27,315 nt of DNA from an uncultured Ruminococcus sp. GTDB taxonomy: Bacteria > Bacillota > Clostridia > Lachnospirales > Lachnospiraceae. The DNA is taken from positions 527-27,841 of the forward strand of contig FMEL01000024.1 in NCBI GenBank assembly GCA_900066355.1. Direction: 5' to 3'. The notes beneath the pieces are model-generated. The model was given only the letters and a program-made list of their open reading frames with translations, made no database searches and was not told the origin of the DNA. The stretch's first letter is position 1; each line of letters begins with the position of its first letter. A program made the position numbers and the translations under genes. Positions 1 to 6,890 of the stretch are shown one piece after another.

Positions 1-106
1 TTTATTTCCAGCTATTATACCAGCAGTGCGTTTTATTAGACAGCGGCTAATAGGATTCTTTCCGTATTAGCTGATATTCCATTCCATTTTCCACTTGAAA
101 AAACAA

Positions 107-152
107 AAAAGCGGAAATTATATTAGAAATTTTTCTAATACATTCCGCTTTT
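107..152 (-). terminator. Rho-independent terminator of tRNA-Arg
   Basis: The arms AAAAGCGGAA (107-116) and TTCCGCTTTT (143-152) are perfect complements. An inner pair ATTAGAAA/TTTCTAAT (122-129/132-139) extends the hairpin. Read on the minus strand it ends in a T-rich run (TTTTTTGTTTTTT) and lies just after the tRNA gene, so it probably ends that transcript. Confidence 0.85.
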
Positions 153-159
153 AATAGGA

Positions 160-231
160 CGTCCCGTGCGGGAATCGAACCCACATCTAGTGCTTAGGAG
201 GCACTTGTTCTATCCATTAAACTAACAGGAC
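160..231 (-). tRNA. tRNA-Arg, anticodon CCU (AGG codons)
   Basis: The reverse complement folds as a normal cloverleaf. The acceptor GTCCTGT pairs with ACGGGAC (one G-U), the anticodon arm AGTGC-CTCCTAA-GCACT carries anticodon CCT, and the T arm GTGGG-TTCGATT-CCCGC is intact, followed by discriminator G. The 3' CCA is not encoded. A terminator follows directly. tRNA-Arg genes are common integration targets, but no clear attachment repeat is visible at this 3' end. Confidence 0.93.
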
Positions 232-401
232 TAATACCGGATTTTTGGCTTAAAATCAAGGTTTTCAGCCATTTCAACGGCATTGGATTTTATGATTTAA
301 AACTGACTTGCGTCAGCTGAATCAATCTTATATGATGAAATTTTTTGGTATGAAGCTATCGCCTTTTCCAAAAACGCATGTCCTCTTAATTGTGACATCA
401 C

Positions 402-504
402 ATAACAGAATCGAACTCAAATTCATTTTTCTGTTATACGCCGAGGCGATAACTCTGGTCACCGCTTAGGAGGCGAGTGCTCTATCCAGCTGAGCTATGA
501 CGAC
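402..504 (-). pseudogene. Aberrant tRNA-Arg(CCU)-like sequence
   Basis: The 5' half is a good tRNA: acceptor strand GTCGTCA, D arm GCTC/GAGC and an anticodon loop CTCCTAA, again giving anticodon CCT. The 3' half is abnormal. Instead of a short variable loop and a T arm there are about 55 nt containing a hairpin (GTTATCGCC with GGCGTATAAC, one bulge) and a T-loop-like TTCGATT that lacks a matching 5-bp stem. The 3' acceptor strand pairs poorly with GTCGTCA. ATAACAGAA can also pair over 9 bp with TTCTGTTAT (402-410/429-437 on plus), which excludes the variable hairpin. It is either a decayed tRNA or a non-canonical tRNA-like RNA; decay is the default reading. Confidence 0.55.
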
Positions 505-628
505 TCATGCCGCAAACCCTTGATTTTACTGGGTTTCTGGGATTTTTCCCTTCGGCCATATATAAGATTATCAACTCTTTTTCGAGTTGTCAATCTACAG
601 ATTTTTTTGATTTGGTAACATTAGAACG

Positions 629-645
629 TTCCCCAATTTGGGGAA
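629..645. repeat. Palindrome TTCCCCAATTTGGGGAA
   Basis: Perfect 8-bp arms around a single T. A shorter relative (CCCTTTGGGGAATGCC, 711-726) lies in the next tRNA-like sequence, and a related sequence with CCCC/GGGG arms occurs at 11586-11603. On the minus strand it follows the tRNA-like element and could act as a weak terminator or processing hairpin. Confidence 0.5.
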
Positions 646-670
646 TGCTTTATTGTCACCTTTGGCATTT

Positions 671-778
671 TTCAGAATAGATTCGAACTGAAAGTTGTTT
701 TTCATTTTTTCCCTTTGGGGAATGCCTCGGCTTTCTCTTAGGAAAGCTCCAACCAATTGGTTAATTCAAAGTAGTAAT
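671..778 (-). pseudogene. Second aberrant tRNA-like sequence
   Basis: The reverse complement has the same order of parts as the element at 402-504, but more diverged. There is a D-arm-like AACCAATTGGTT, an anticodon-arm-like GCTTTC-CTAAGA-GAAAGC that keeps CCTAAG, a short hairpin TTCCCCAAAGGGAA, an A-rich stretch with AAAATGAA, and a T-loop-like AGTTCGAATCT. No proper acceptor stem can be drawn, though GGCATT and AATGCC could pair at a distance. The shared A-rich insert and T-loop-like block suggest it is related to its neighbour. Most likely a relic; a structured RNA is possible. Confidence 0.4.
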
Positions 779-809
779 ATTATTATTATGGAAATCTGAA
801 AATAATTTT

Positions 810-1856
810 TCAAATACGGACATAACCGGTGGATGGACCTGCACCGACCTTTGCGATATACCCACTCTTAACTAAATCCGTCAGTGTTCTTTCCACGGTA
901 ACCTTACTTATGTCAGGGCATAGTTCCATAATTTCCTTCTTCGTTATCTTACCGACCTTATTATCAATCACCGCCTTAATTCTATCCGGCTTGGAAAGAT
1001 TATGATACTTTAAATGTTCTACACGGTTTTCAAATTCATTGTATGCTTTCAGCATAATACCTAAATAATACTTAACAAAAGGCTCATAACTGTTTTCACC
1101 CTCATACCAACCGACAGAACTTGCTTGAAGAGCTTCATAATATGTTTCTTTTGTTTTTTCAATCAGCATTTCCATGCTGACATACTTTCCAACGATATAT
1201 CCAGCCTTATAGAACAACAATAAAGTCAACAGACGGCTCATTCTACCATTTCCATCATTGAAAGGATGAATACACAGAAAATCCAGAATGAACATAGGGA
1301 TTAAAATCAGTTTATCAATGAGATTTGTTTCCCATGCTTCAAGAAAATGAGCGCAAAGTTCGTCTATTGCTTCTGCAGTCTGAAAAGCTGGAACTGGAAT
1401 AAAACGAGCTTTCTGGTGTCCCTCGGCATCGGTTTCTGCAATTACATTGTCTGAATTCTTATAAGTACCACCGATATTTCCTTGGGAATAAGAATATAAA
1501 TCACGATGTAACTGTAAAATAATGTTTGGTCTTGGAGTGATATATTCATAACTTTCGTGAATCGTAGCCAGCACTTCACGGTAGCCGGCAATTTCCTGTT
1601 CAGACCGATTACGTGGCTCTGCTTTCTGACTTACCAATTCTTCCAAACGTTTATCACTTGTAAATATACCTTCAATTCGGTTAGATGCTCCCGTACTTTG
1701 AATTAAAGCAACTTCCAGAAGTGTTTTCAGTTCATCTATGTTTGCTTCCAGAAATAATTCCTGTTTACCTTTATGCTCATGAATACAGCCAACCATCTGA
1801 ACAATTTCAGGTGTCAGCAACTTCGCAGGATTTGTAATATAATCAAAATTTTTCAT
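810..1856 (-). CDS. Fic domain protein with inhibitory helix and C-terminal winged helix
   Basis: Fic proteins usually transfer AMP from ATP to a hydroxyl side chain of a target protein; the target here is unknown. The full motif HPFNDGNGRMSR is present near residue 197, including the catalytic His. The N-terminal SNRIEG fits the (S/T)xxxE(G/N) inhibitory motif, so this is a class II, self-inhibited enzyme. The target-binding flap lies near GTYKNSDN. The last 60 residues form a winged helix (KITKKEIMELCPDISKVTVE). I chose ATG 1856 because AAGGAG ends 6 nt before it; the ATG at 1871 precedes that site and lacks one. The gene stands alone behind a palindromic operator, which suggests that the winged helix regulates its own promoter (inference). 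Confidence 0.9.
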   Translation of the reverse strand: MKNFDYITNPAKLLTPEIVQMVGCIHEHKGKQELFLEANIDELKTLLEVALIQSTGASNRIEGIFTSDKRLEELVSQKAEPRNRSEQEIAGYREVLATIHESYEYITPRPNIILQLHRDLYSYSQGNIGGTYKNSDNVIAETDAEGHQKARFIPVPAFQTAEAIDELCAHFLEAWETNLIDKLILIPMFILDFLCIHPFNDGNGRMSRLLTLLLFYKAGYIVGKYVSMEMLIEKTKETYYEALQASSVGWYEGENSYEPFVKYYLGIMLKAYNEFENRVEHLKYHNLSKPDRIKAVIDNKVGKITKKEIMELCPDISKVTVERTLTDLVKSGYIAKVGAGPSTGYVRI

Positions 1857-1880
1857 TGAAATCTCCTTCATTTTGAATTT

Positions 1881-1944
1881 ATCTCCATCATTTTAATGCT
1901 AAATGATGGAGATTTCAATAGATTTGATGGAGATAAATCTCCAT
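1881..1944 (-). promoter_or_regulatory. fic promoter with palindromic operator array
   Basis: On the minus strand TTGAAA (1913-1918) and TAAAAT (1890-1895) are spaced by 17 bp. A perfect 13-bp inverted repeat, ATCTCCATCATTT (1881-1893) and AAATGATGGAGAT (1901-1913), covers the -10 box and most of the spacer. A second perfect one, ATGGAGAT-aa-ATCTCCAT (1927-1944), lies just upstream of the -35 box. The two inner ATGGAGAT half-sites start 21 bp apart, two helical turns. This is the geometry of a repressor operator. The binding protein is not shown by sequence; the Fic winged helix is the obvious candidate. Confidence 0.8.
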
Positions 1945-1981
1945 ATGCACAATAAATATACTCATTTGGATATAGAATTTA

Positions 1982-2209
1982 TTACTTCATCGTCTTTGCC
2001 AGCGAATTGAGCAACGCCCGCATCTCTGGATTTGCCAATATTTTTGCCAGAAGTTCCGGATCGACTTCATCAGCAACAGTTGCATTATTATTTTCCTGTT
2101 GTACATGCATCTGTGGATCCAGATTCTTTTTCTCATAAAATGCTTCTTCAAAAAGCTCTGCATTTTTCCTTCTGTCATCATCCAGAATATGCGAGTACAC
2201 ATCCGTAAC
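1982..2209 (-). pseudogene. Tyrosine recombinase C-terminal remnant
   Basis: The frame VTDVYSHILDDDRRKNAELF, followed by a charged tail, looks like the end of a phage/ICE-type tyrosine recombinase, with the Tyr of VYSHIL at the position of the nucleophile. Everything upstream (arm-binding domain, R-H-x-x-R box) is missing. The frame is joined near 2209 to a phzF fragment in another frame. It is not likely to be expressed as a working enzyme. The family call rests on this short C-terminal pattern only. Confidence 0.6.
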
Positions 2210-2470
2210 CCATCTAAATTAAGGAACTTATTCATATCAGGCTGCAAGTTTCTTACTGTTTTTTCGTCATCAAACATGCACAGTAAATCTCTTCCCATAT
2301 ATGCTTCCGATGGCGTGGCTCCAATCGCATCTATCATAGCCTGCGTAACGGGAATCTTCTCCAATTTATATGCTGGAAATTCCATTTCCAAAAGGTCACC
2401 ATTTCTTTTTACGATTAAATCACCACTGAGTGTTGAAAATACGACCTTTAGATTTCTGCATTTTTCCTGA
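2210..2470 (-). pseudogene. PhzF-family isomerase fragment
   Basis: The reading frame contains FSTLSGDLIVKRNGDLLEME, then FPAYKLEKIPVT, EAYMGRDLLCMFDDEKTVRN and LNLDGL. This matches the middle of PhzF-like (phenazine biosynthesis/epimerase) proteins. The N-terminal part, including the usual catalytic glutamate region, is absent, with a stop shortly upstream. The C-terminal half is cut off near 2209, where integrase sequence begins. It is a dead internal piece of about 85 codons. Confidence 0.7.
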
Positions 2471-2541
2471 AATTAAGTGAAGAAAAAGAGCATATGGAAT
2501 TGAATCCATACACTCTATGATTTCACAAACTTGAAGTTAAT

Positions 2542-2984
2542 TTATAAAGGTCTTTGCAAATACACCATATCTACTAACTGTACTCCGCTCTCGTAGATTG
2601 GGTGATCGTAATTATCTGTAAAGAAATTTGATATAATATGTGAACGAACAAAACCACACTTTTCATAAAATGGTATTGTCAGTGGGCTATCGCCTGTTCC
2701 GACTTGCAGAATGGCGTATTGTTCTCTGTAATTATTAACAATAAACTCAATTAAGGCTCTTGCATAACCTTTCCCTTGATATTCTGGAACTGTCGCAATG
2801 TTCTTGATTTCAAGTATGTCATTTCCTTCATCAGTTATGACACATCGCACTTAACACCATTATCATCAAGTACATACATCTTGCCGTTATCAAGATAACG
2901 GTCAATCATATCTTCCTGCTCATCTGCTAATAGGAGCAAATCAAGATATTGTTTTTTATTCTCTTTAACTTCAATAATTTTCAT
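2542..2984 (-). pseudogene. GNAT acetyltransferase, frameshifted
   Basis: Two frames together make one GNAT protein of about 145 residues. The first part starts MKIIEVKENKKQYLDLLLLA and runs to DDNGVKC. The second continues CVITDEGNDILEIKNIATVP, then EYQGKGYARALIEFI (the acetyl-CoA loop, Q/RxxGxG/A as QGKGYA) and a normal C terminus with FYEKCGFV. The break is near 2835-2850 at GCGATGTGTC, where loss of a GT-rich repeat unit would explain the shift. The start overlaps the end of the XRE fragment by 14 nt, so both were one transcript. The substrate is unknown. Confidence 0.75.
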
Positions 2985-3144
2985 CAATCGCACCTTCGAA
3001 TCCCGATTTTTCAATCCGAATAATTTTAGTTTGCCGCTTCCCATTTTGCAATTGCCGAACGGACACATTCATTTTTTCTGCAAGCATTTCTTGTATAAAC
3101 CCATTTGCACTTCGCAGTTGTTTTATTTTTTCTCCCATTGTCAT
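2971..3144 (-). pseudogene. XRE-type HTH regulator fragment
   Basis: The frame starts MTMGEKIKQLRSANGFIQEM and continues LAEKMNVSVRQLQNG, which fits the first three helices of an XRE/Cro HTH domain. It then degenerates and stops at about 57 residues, short of a normal dimerisation or sensor part. GGGGAAGTAGG lies upstream of the start; a GTG three codons earlier (3153) is also possible. It sits directly upstream of the GNAT gene and was probably part of a regulator-acetyltransferase pair that has lost its middle. DNA binding by the fragment is doubtful. Confidence 0.55.
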
Positions 3145-3173
3145 ATAATGCACCTACTTCCCCAGAATTTATT

Positions 3174-4682
3174 TTACCACGTATTCTTCTGTTCATCTGT
3201 CACCTGCATCGTATCCGTATTTACCAGATAAAAATCTACCAATTCGGTCTCGTAATTACCGTCTGGATATACTTTTTCTAACACCAGTTCTTCGCAAGAA
3301 TTACCATCCGCATCCGTCTTCGCCCCGTTGTCATACAGACAATATTTTACATTTACCGTATTACCATCTTTTGTTTCCTGCGTTTCACTGACAATACCAT
3401 AGACTTCTCCTTTTGCATTCGCAGTGTAACTGAAGGCCATATTTTGAAGTGCATTATTCTCCTGAAGATAATTATAAACCGCCAGCATCGCATTCTGAAT
3501 CGTCAGACCATCATGCTGTCCTTCTGCCTCATAATCTTCTACCACATCTCCGTTCTGAGTATCTTCTGTCACTGGGAAATCCTCTGTATCCGCATCCGAT
3601 GATTCTTCGTTATCTTCTTCAGCATCCATTATATCCGAAGAATCCGAAGACCACCACAGACCATCCATACTCTGCATAACAAATGGATTATTGGTTCGAT
3701 ATCTCCGCTCGCCGCCATAATCCTCCTGCACGGTTATATACGTATATTTGCTGTCATGACCAGTCACCGTCTCCTCTCCATCCATTCCGAACACTACACT
3801 CAGACCACTCATTCCAATAATCAAAAGTGTAAATATCGCAGCAGCTCCAAAAATGATTATTAATGCCACTCTGTTTTTACCAGGCTGTATGGATAATGCC
3901 TGGCAATTGTGTCTGTACAAGCTTACGATTCCCCAGATTAAAAGAATCGCCAGACCGATTGTAATAACAGCAATCGATATTTCTGCGAAACGATATCTCA
4001 CTTCATATCCCATATCACGGTTTATACCATACCACAATCCGTAAAAGAAGGTACTATATGCAAGAATCAAAGTAATGACACTGATCCGTACCGGATGCTC
4101 TTTCTTATCTGGCACTGCCTTTTTCAGTGCTTCTGCCATCTGCACTGTATCTCTCTGCTCTATCCACTCAGCAAGCTCAGTTTCTGGCGGATATACACAT
4201 TTAGTATCCGGAATCCCTGCATAACGCATCTGGCTCTCTTGAAGCCCTTCTGTATCTCCTGCCACTACTGCTGTAACCACTTTCAGGTAATAATACACCT
4301 TCAACTGTGCCGGATTAAATTTATCTATACAAATATCTTCCATCTCCTGTGTAGCCCGTTCATAATTGTCAAGAAGTATACTCATCCTTGCCATAACCAA
4401 AAGCATCTGATTCGCCACAGCAGGGTAACGTTGATATTGTTTCTCATATAAATACTGTGCATACTCATGTCGTTCTTCCAGTGTTAACCGGTAGGACTTC
4501 TTTCTACTCTGTGCCAGCATCGCGATTCGCATACCATAAGCCAATTCTAAAATCGCAATCAGTTGGCAGATAAATGCACCAAATCCCCAGATATCTGTTA
4601 TACGATCCACATAGGTTACCAACACAATGCCTAGCATTGCCGGAATCACGATCAACCATTTTGCCCAATCTGATTTTCTCAC
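3174..4682 (-). CDS. Membrane protein of unknown function with extracellular C-terminal domain
   Basis: I do not recognise a family for this 502-residue protein. There are about five hydrophobic segments: two near the N terminus (9-25, 33-57) and three in the middle (199-219, 233-256, 272-296). Between them lies a helical, soluble stretch (65-190) that resembles tetratricopeptide-type helices. After the last segment comes a Tyr-rich stretch, a very acidic linker (about 347-390, many Asp/Glu) and a globular C-terminal domain of about 110 residues with repeated YDNG/DGN turns, probably outside the cell. The start is GTG at 4682, preceded by AGGAGGG with a good spacing. It is monocistronic and faces the decayed GNAT region downstream. 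Confidence 0.75.
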   Translation of the reverse strand: MRKSDWAKWLIVIPAMLGIVLVTYVDRITDIWGFGAFICQLIAILELAYGMRIAMLAQSRKKSYRLTLEERHEYAQYLYEKQYQRYPAVANQMLLVMARMSILLDNYERATQEMEDICIDKFNPAQLKVYYYLKVVTAVVAGDTEGLQESQMRYAGIPDTKCVYPPETELAEWIEQRDTVQMAEALKKAVPDKKEHPVRISVITLILAYSTFFYGLWYGINRDMGYEVRYRFAEISIAVITIGLAILLIWGIVSLYRHNCQALSIQPGKNRVALIIIFGAAAIFTLLIIGMSGLSVVFGMDGEETVTGHDSKYTYITVQEDYGGERRYRTNNPFVMQSMDGLWWSSDSSDIMDAEEDNEESSDADTEDFPVTEDTQNGDVVEDYEAEGQHDGLTIQNAMLAVYNYLQENNALQNMAFSYTANAKGEVYGIVSETQETKDGNTVNVKYCLYDNGAKTDADGNSCEELVLEKVYPDGNYETELVDFYLVNTDTMQVTDEQKNTW

Positions 4683-4892
4683 ACTAACACCCTCCTGAAT
4701 AGTTTTTCTGAATATAGTATATTACCGCACACACCACTCAACCATATACGCATTTTTAATTCAACAAACTTTTGTTTATCTCGTTCTTAAGTTCATCTTT
4801 ATTCTCGTATGTTCTCACTATCGGAATCGTACTCTGTCTGTTCTACATAATCTGCGGAACAGTCTCGTTTGTACGGATAAAAAATAAACTGA

Positions 4893-4926
4893 GCCACGGC
4901 TGTTCCAACACGAAATCAGCCGTGGC
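4893..4926 (-). terminator. Likely terminator of the DUF4143 ATPase gene
   Basis: GCCACGGCTG (4893-4902) pairs perfectly with CAGCCGTGGC (4917-4926) around a 14-nt loop. On the minus strand it is followed by a T-rich stretch containing TTTATTTTTTATC and lies about 65 bp after the ATPase stop codon. The rest of 4683-4990 holds no convincing gene. Confidence 0.7.
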
Positions 4927-4990
4927 CTTATTTATATCATTTCACTCTTTTTTGAAATAGAACAACACCACAGCAACAACTCAAATCGAC

Positions 4991-6244
4991 TTAAAATTCC
5001 AGACTATTCGCATTCAGCAAGAAATACTTCATTCCCATGATGACAAAACCTTCATCATTTCTCCAAGGCTTTTTGCTGCCATTTACAATGACGATCTTCT
5101 TGAAAGAGTCCGGGATATTACGCAGAGAATTGAACTCCTGCGTCTGTTTTTCTTCCGAAGTCATGTCATATGCAACCTGGATATAGTATCTCTGGTTTCC
5201 TTGATTCACCACAAAGTCAACCTCCAACTGCTTACGAACACGTTTGCCCTCTTTATCCTTATCGAAGATATCCACGACACCCACATCAACATTGTAGCCA
5301 CGGATCAGCAGCTCGTTATAAACAATGTTCTCCATGATATGAGTAGGCTCCTGCTGTCTGAAATTCAGACGTGCATTTCTCAGTCCCAGATCAGTAAAGT
5401 AGTATTTCAGATTTACACCGATATATTTTCTGCCCTTAATATCGTATCGGCTTGCCTTGGAAATCAAAAAGGCATCTGTCAAATGGTCGATATGCTTGGA
5501 GATGGTTTTATTAGCATAAGTCATCTGGCGCTCACTGGCAAAGGTATTGGCAATCTTTGAAGGGTTGGTCGGTGCGCCGATTGCAGATGCAAGCACATCA
5601 ACCAGAATCCCAATCTCATCCACGTTCTGAATCTTATTTCTTTCAATAACATCCTTCAGATAGACATTTGCAAAGATGTTCTTCAGATAGTCCGCTTTCT
5701 GTCGTTCGCTCTGGAAACTTACAATCTGCGGCAATCCTCCGTAGATCATGTAGTCATCCCAGGCATCATCATAATCGCCGTCATAGACAGAATAAAACTC
5801 TGCAAAGGAGAGAGGGTAGATTCTAATCTCATCACCTCTGCCACGGAATTCGGTCACAATGTCGCTGGACAGGAACTTGGAATTACTTCCGGTGACATAC
5901 ACATCAATATTGCTCATGCGGAGCAGGCTGTTCAGCACTTCCTCAAATCGTGGCATGAACTGCACTTCATCCAAAAGGAGATAATACTTCCCGTCGTCTT
6001 TCATGGCATCCTTGATGTACTTGAAGCATACTTTGGGATCTCTTAATTCCTCGTTCTCAATACCATCCAATGCAATTTCAATAATATGATCAACATCAAC
6101 GCCGTTCTCCAGTAAGTATCTCTTAAAGATGGTAAACAGCAAAAAGGATTTTCCACATCTACGAATGCCGGTAATCACCTTTATCATTCCATTATCTTTT
6201 CGCTCGATCAGCTGCTGTAGGTAAGCGTCTCTTTTAATCTCCAT
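4991..6244 (-). CDS. AAA_14/DUF4143 family ATPase
   Basis: This is one of the ATPases common as lone genes in gut bacteria and archaea, with an AAA-type N-terminal domain and a C-terminal DUF4143 domain that resembles a nuclease fold; its cellular role is not established. Walker A is GIRRCGKS (residues 26-33), Walker B is YYLLLDEVQ, and sensor-type VTGSNSKFL follows. The C-terminal LEVDFVVNQGNQRYYIQVAY fits the nuclease-like E/D-x-Q/K pattern, with Gln where Lys is usual. The start ATG 6244 follows GGGGAG by 8 nt; an upstream GTG (6277) has no such site. The full length of 417 residues is normal. The promoter lies between two copies of a repeat. Confidence 0.88.
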   Translation of the reverse strand: MEIKRDAYLQQLIERKDNGMIKVITGIRRCGKSFLLFTIFKRYLLENGVDVDHIIEIALDGIENEELRDPKVCFKYIKDAMKDDGKYYLLLDEVQFMPRFEEVLNSLLRMSNIDVYVTGSNSKFLSSDIVTEFRGRGDEIRIYPLSFAEFYSVYDGDYDDAWDDYMIYGGLPQIVSFQSERQKADYLKNIFANVYLKDVIERNKIQNVDEIGILVDVLASAIGAPTNPSKIANTFASERQMTYANKTISKHIDHLTDAFLISKASRYDIKGRKYIGVNLKYYFTDLGLRNARLNFRQQEPTHIMENIVYNELLIRGYNVDVGVVDIFDKDKEGKRVRKQLEVDFVVNQGNQRYYIQVAYDMTSEEKQTQEFNSLRNIPDSFKKIVIVNGSKKPWRNDEGFVIMGMKYFLLNANSLEF

Positions 6245-6254
6245 TATTACGCTC

Positions 6255-6365
6255 CCCATTTCCGTGCATCTGCACACTTTTTAGTAATGAGATTCTATCA
6301 CAGAACGACCTGAATTTCAATATGTATTCCCATTTTATGTGCATCTACACACTTTTATGTAATGT
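6255..6365. repeat. Two direct 35-bp repeats bracketing the ATPase promoter
   Basis: Copy A (6255-6289) and copy B (6330-6365) share CCCATTT, then GTGCATCT(G/A)CACACTTTT and GTAATG, with few differences. The core GTGCATCTGCAC is itself nearly palindromic. The copies are 75 bp apart, about seven helical turns, one upstream of -35 and one downstream of -10, which suits a protein binding both by looping. Confidence 0.75.
6292..6320 (-). promoter_or_regulatory. Promoter of the DUF4143 ATPase gene
   Basis: On the minus strand TTGAAA (6315-6320) and TAGAAT (6292-6297) are spaced by exactly 17 bp. The start codon lies about 48 bp downstream of -10. The promoter is enclosed by the two repeat copies. 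Confidence 0.7.
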
Positions 6366-6733
6366 TGATAAATATATTTTCAGATTTTTTTGATTGCATT
6401 GTCTATAATCGACTACTCCAATCGTTATTATAGGTAGACAACAAAAAGAAGATGGTTCCGATGTTTCATTAAATATGTTCGTTAGTCTTTTACGCAAAGG
6501 ATTCTATCTCCTCTGCGCCCTAATGCTTTTCGGATTCAGTTCAACAAACTTGAAATTGTCACTTTCCTGTACTTATAATTTTTCATCAAAGTGGTTGCAT
6601 CATCTCAAGCCGTCTAATTCTGTAACCGTGCCATCTTCGTTTGGACGGTTAATACCCTCAAATGATGCTCATGTGCCATAAAGTAACACAAAAAAGCAAT
6701 AGACAGCCTCCGCAATTCCGTAATGATTGATGC
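6366..6733. other. Gene-free stretch with decayed coding traces
   Basis: No gene can be supported. On the minus strand short, stop-interrupted pieces look protein-like (for example GINRPNEDGTVTELDGL around 6610-6660), suggesting an old, degenerate gene, but no family can be named. Confidence 0.3.
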
Positions 6734-6762
6734 TTGACGGTCTCCTGAAAGTTCGCTATAAT
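6734..6762 (+). promoter_or_regulatory. Promoter of the nitroreductase-MATE operon
   Basis: TTGACG (6734-6739) and the consensus TATAAT (6757-6762) are spaced by 17 bp. Transcription should start near 6769, giving a leader of about 120 nt before the nitroreductase start codon. No other gene lies between. Confidence 0.8.
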
Positions 6763-6810
6763 AACAACCGTAAAATTTGAGTGGACTTTTCCGGATTCGG
6801 TCATCTTTTT

Positions 6811-6848
6811 GCCACACAACTGTCTTGTGATAGTTGTGTGGCTTTTTT
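6811..6848 (+). terminator. Terminator-like hairpin in the nitroreductase leader (possible attenuator)
   Basis: GCCACACAACT (6811-6821) pairs perfectly with AGTTGTGTGGC (6832-6842) and is followed by six T. It lies between the promoter at 6734-6762 and the gene at 6891, so it would stop transcription before the gene unless overridden. A small frame starting GTG 6781 (VDFSGFGHLFATQLSCDSCV...) runs through the hairpin, but it has no clear ribosome-binding site. Confidence 0.75.
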
Positions 6849-6890
6849 GTTGCCTGCATCTCGGAAATGTTGACAGAAGGATGATTTTTT

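Noticed and set aside
1982..2391. One protein of 134 residues from ATG 2391
   Set aside because: After residue 62 the frame is the wrong reading of integrase sequence; it is a fusion artefact, not a gene.
2099..2470. Plus-strand frame of 123 residues
   Set aside because: It is antisense to the phzF and integrase fragments, which have recognisable protein sequence on the other strand.
4772..4960. Plus-strand frame for a 62-residue hydrophobic peptide
   Set aside because: It begins with TTG, has no ribosome-binding site, and its end runs through a terminator hairpin. Hydrophobicity alone is not enough, although a type I toxin-like peptide cannot be fully excluded.
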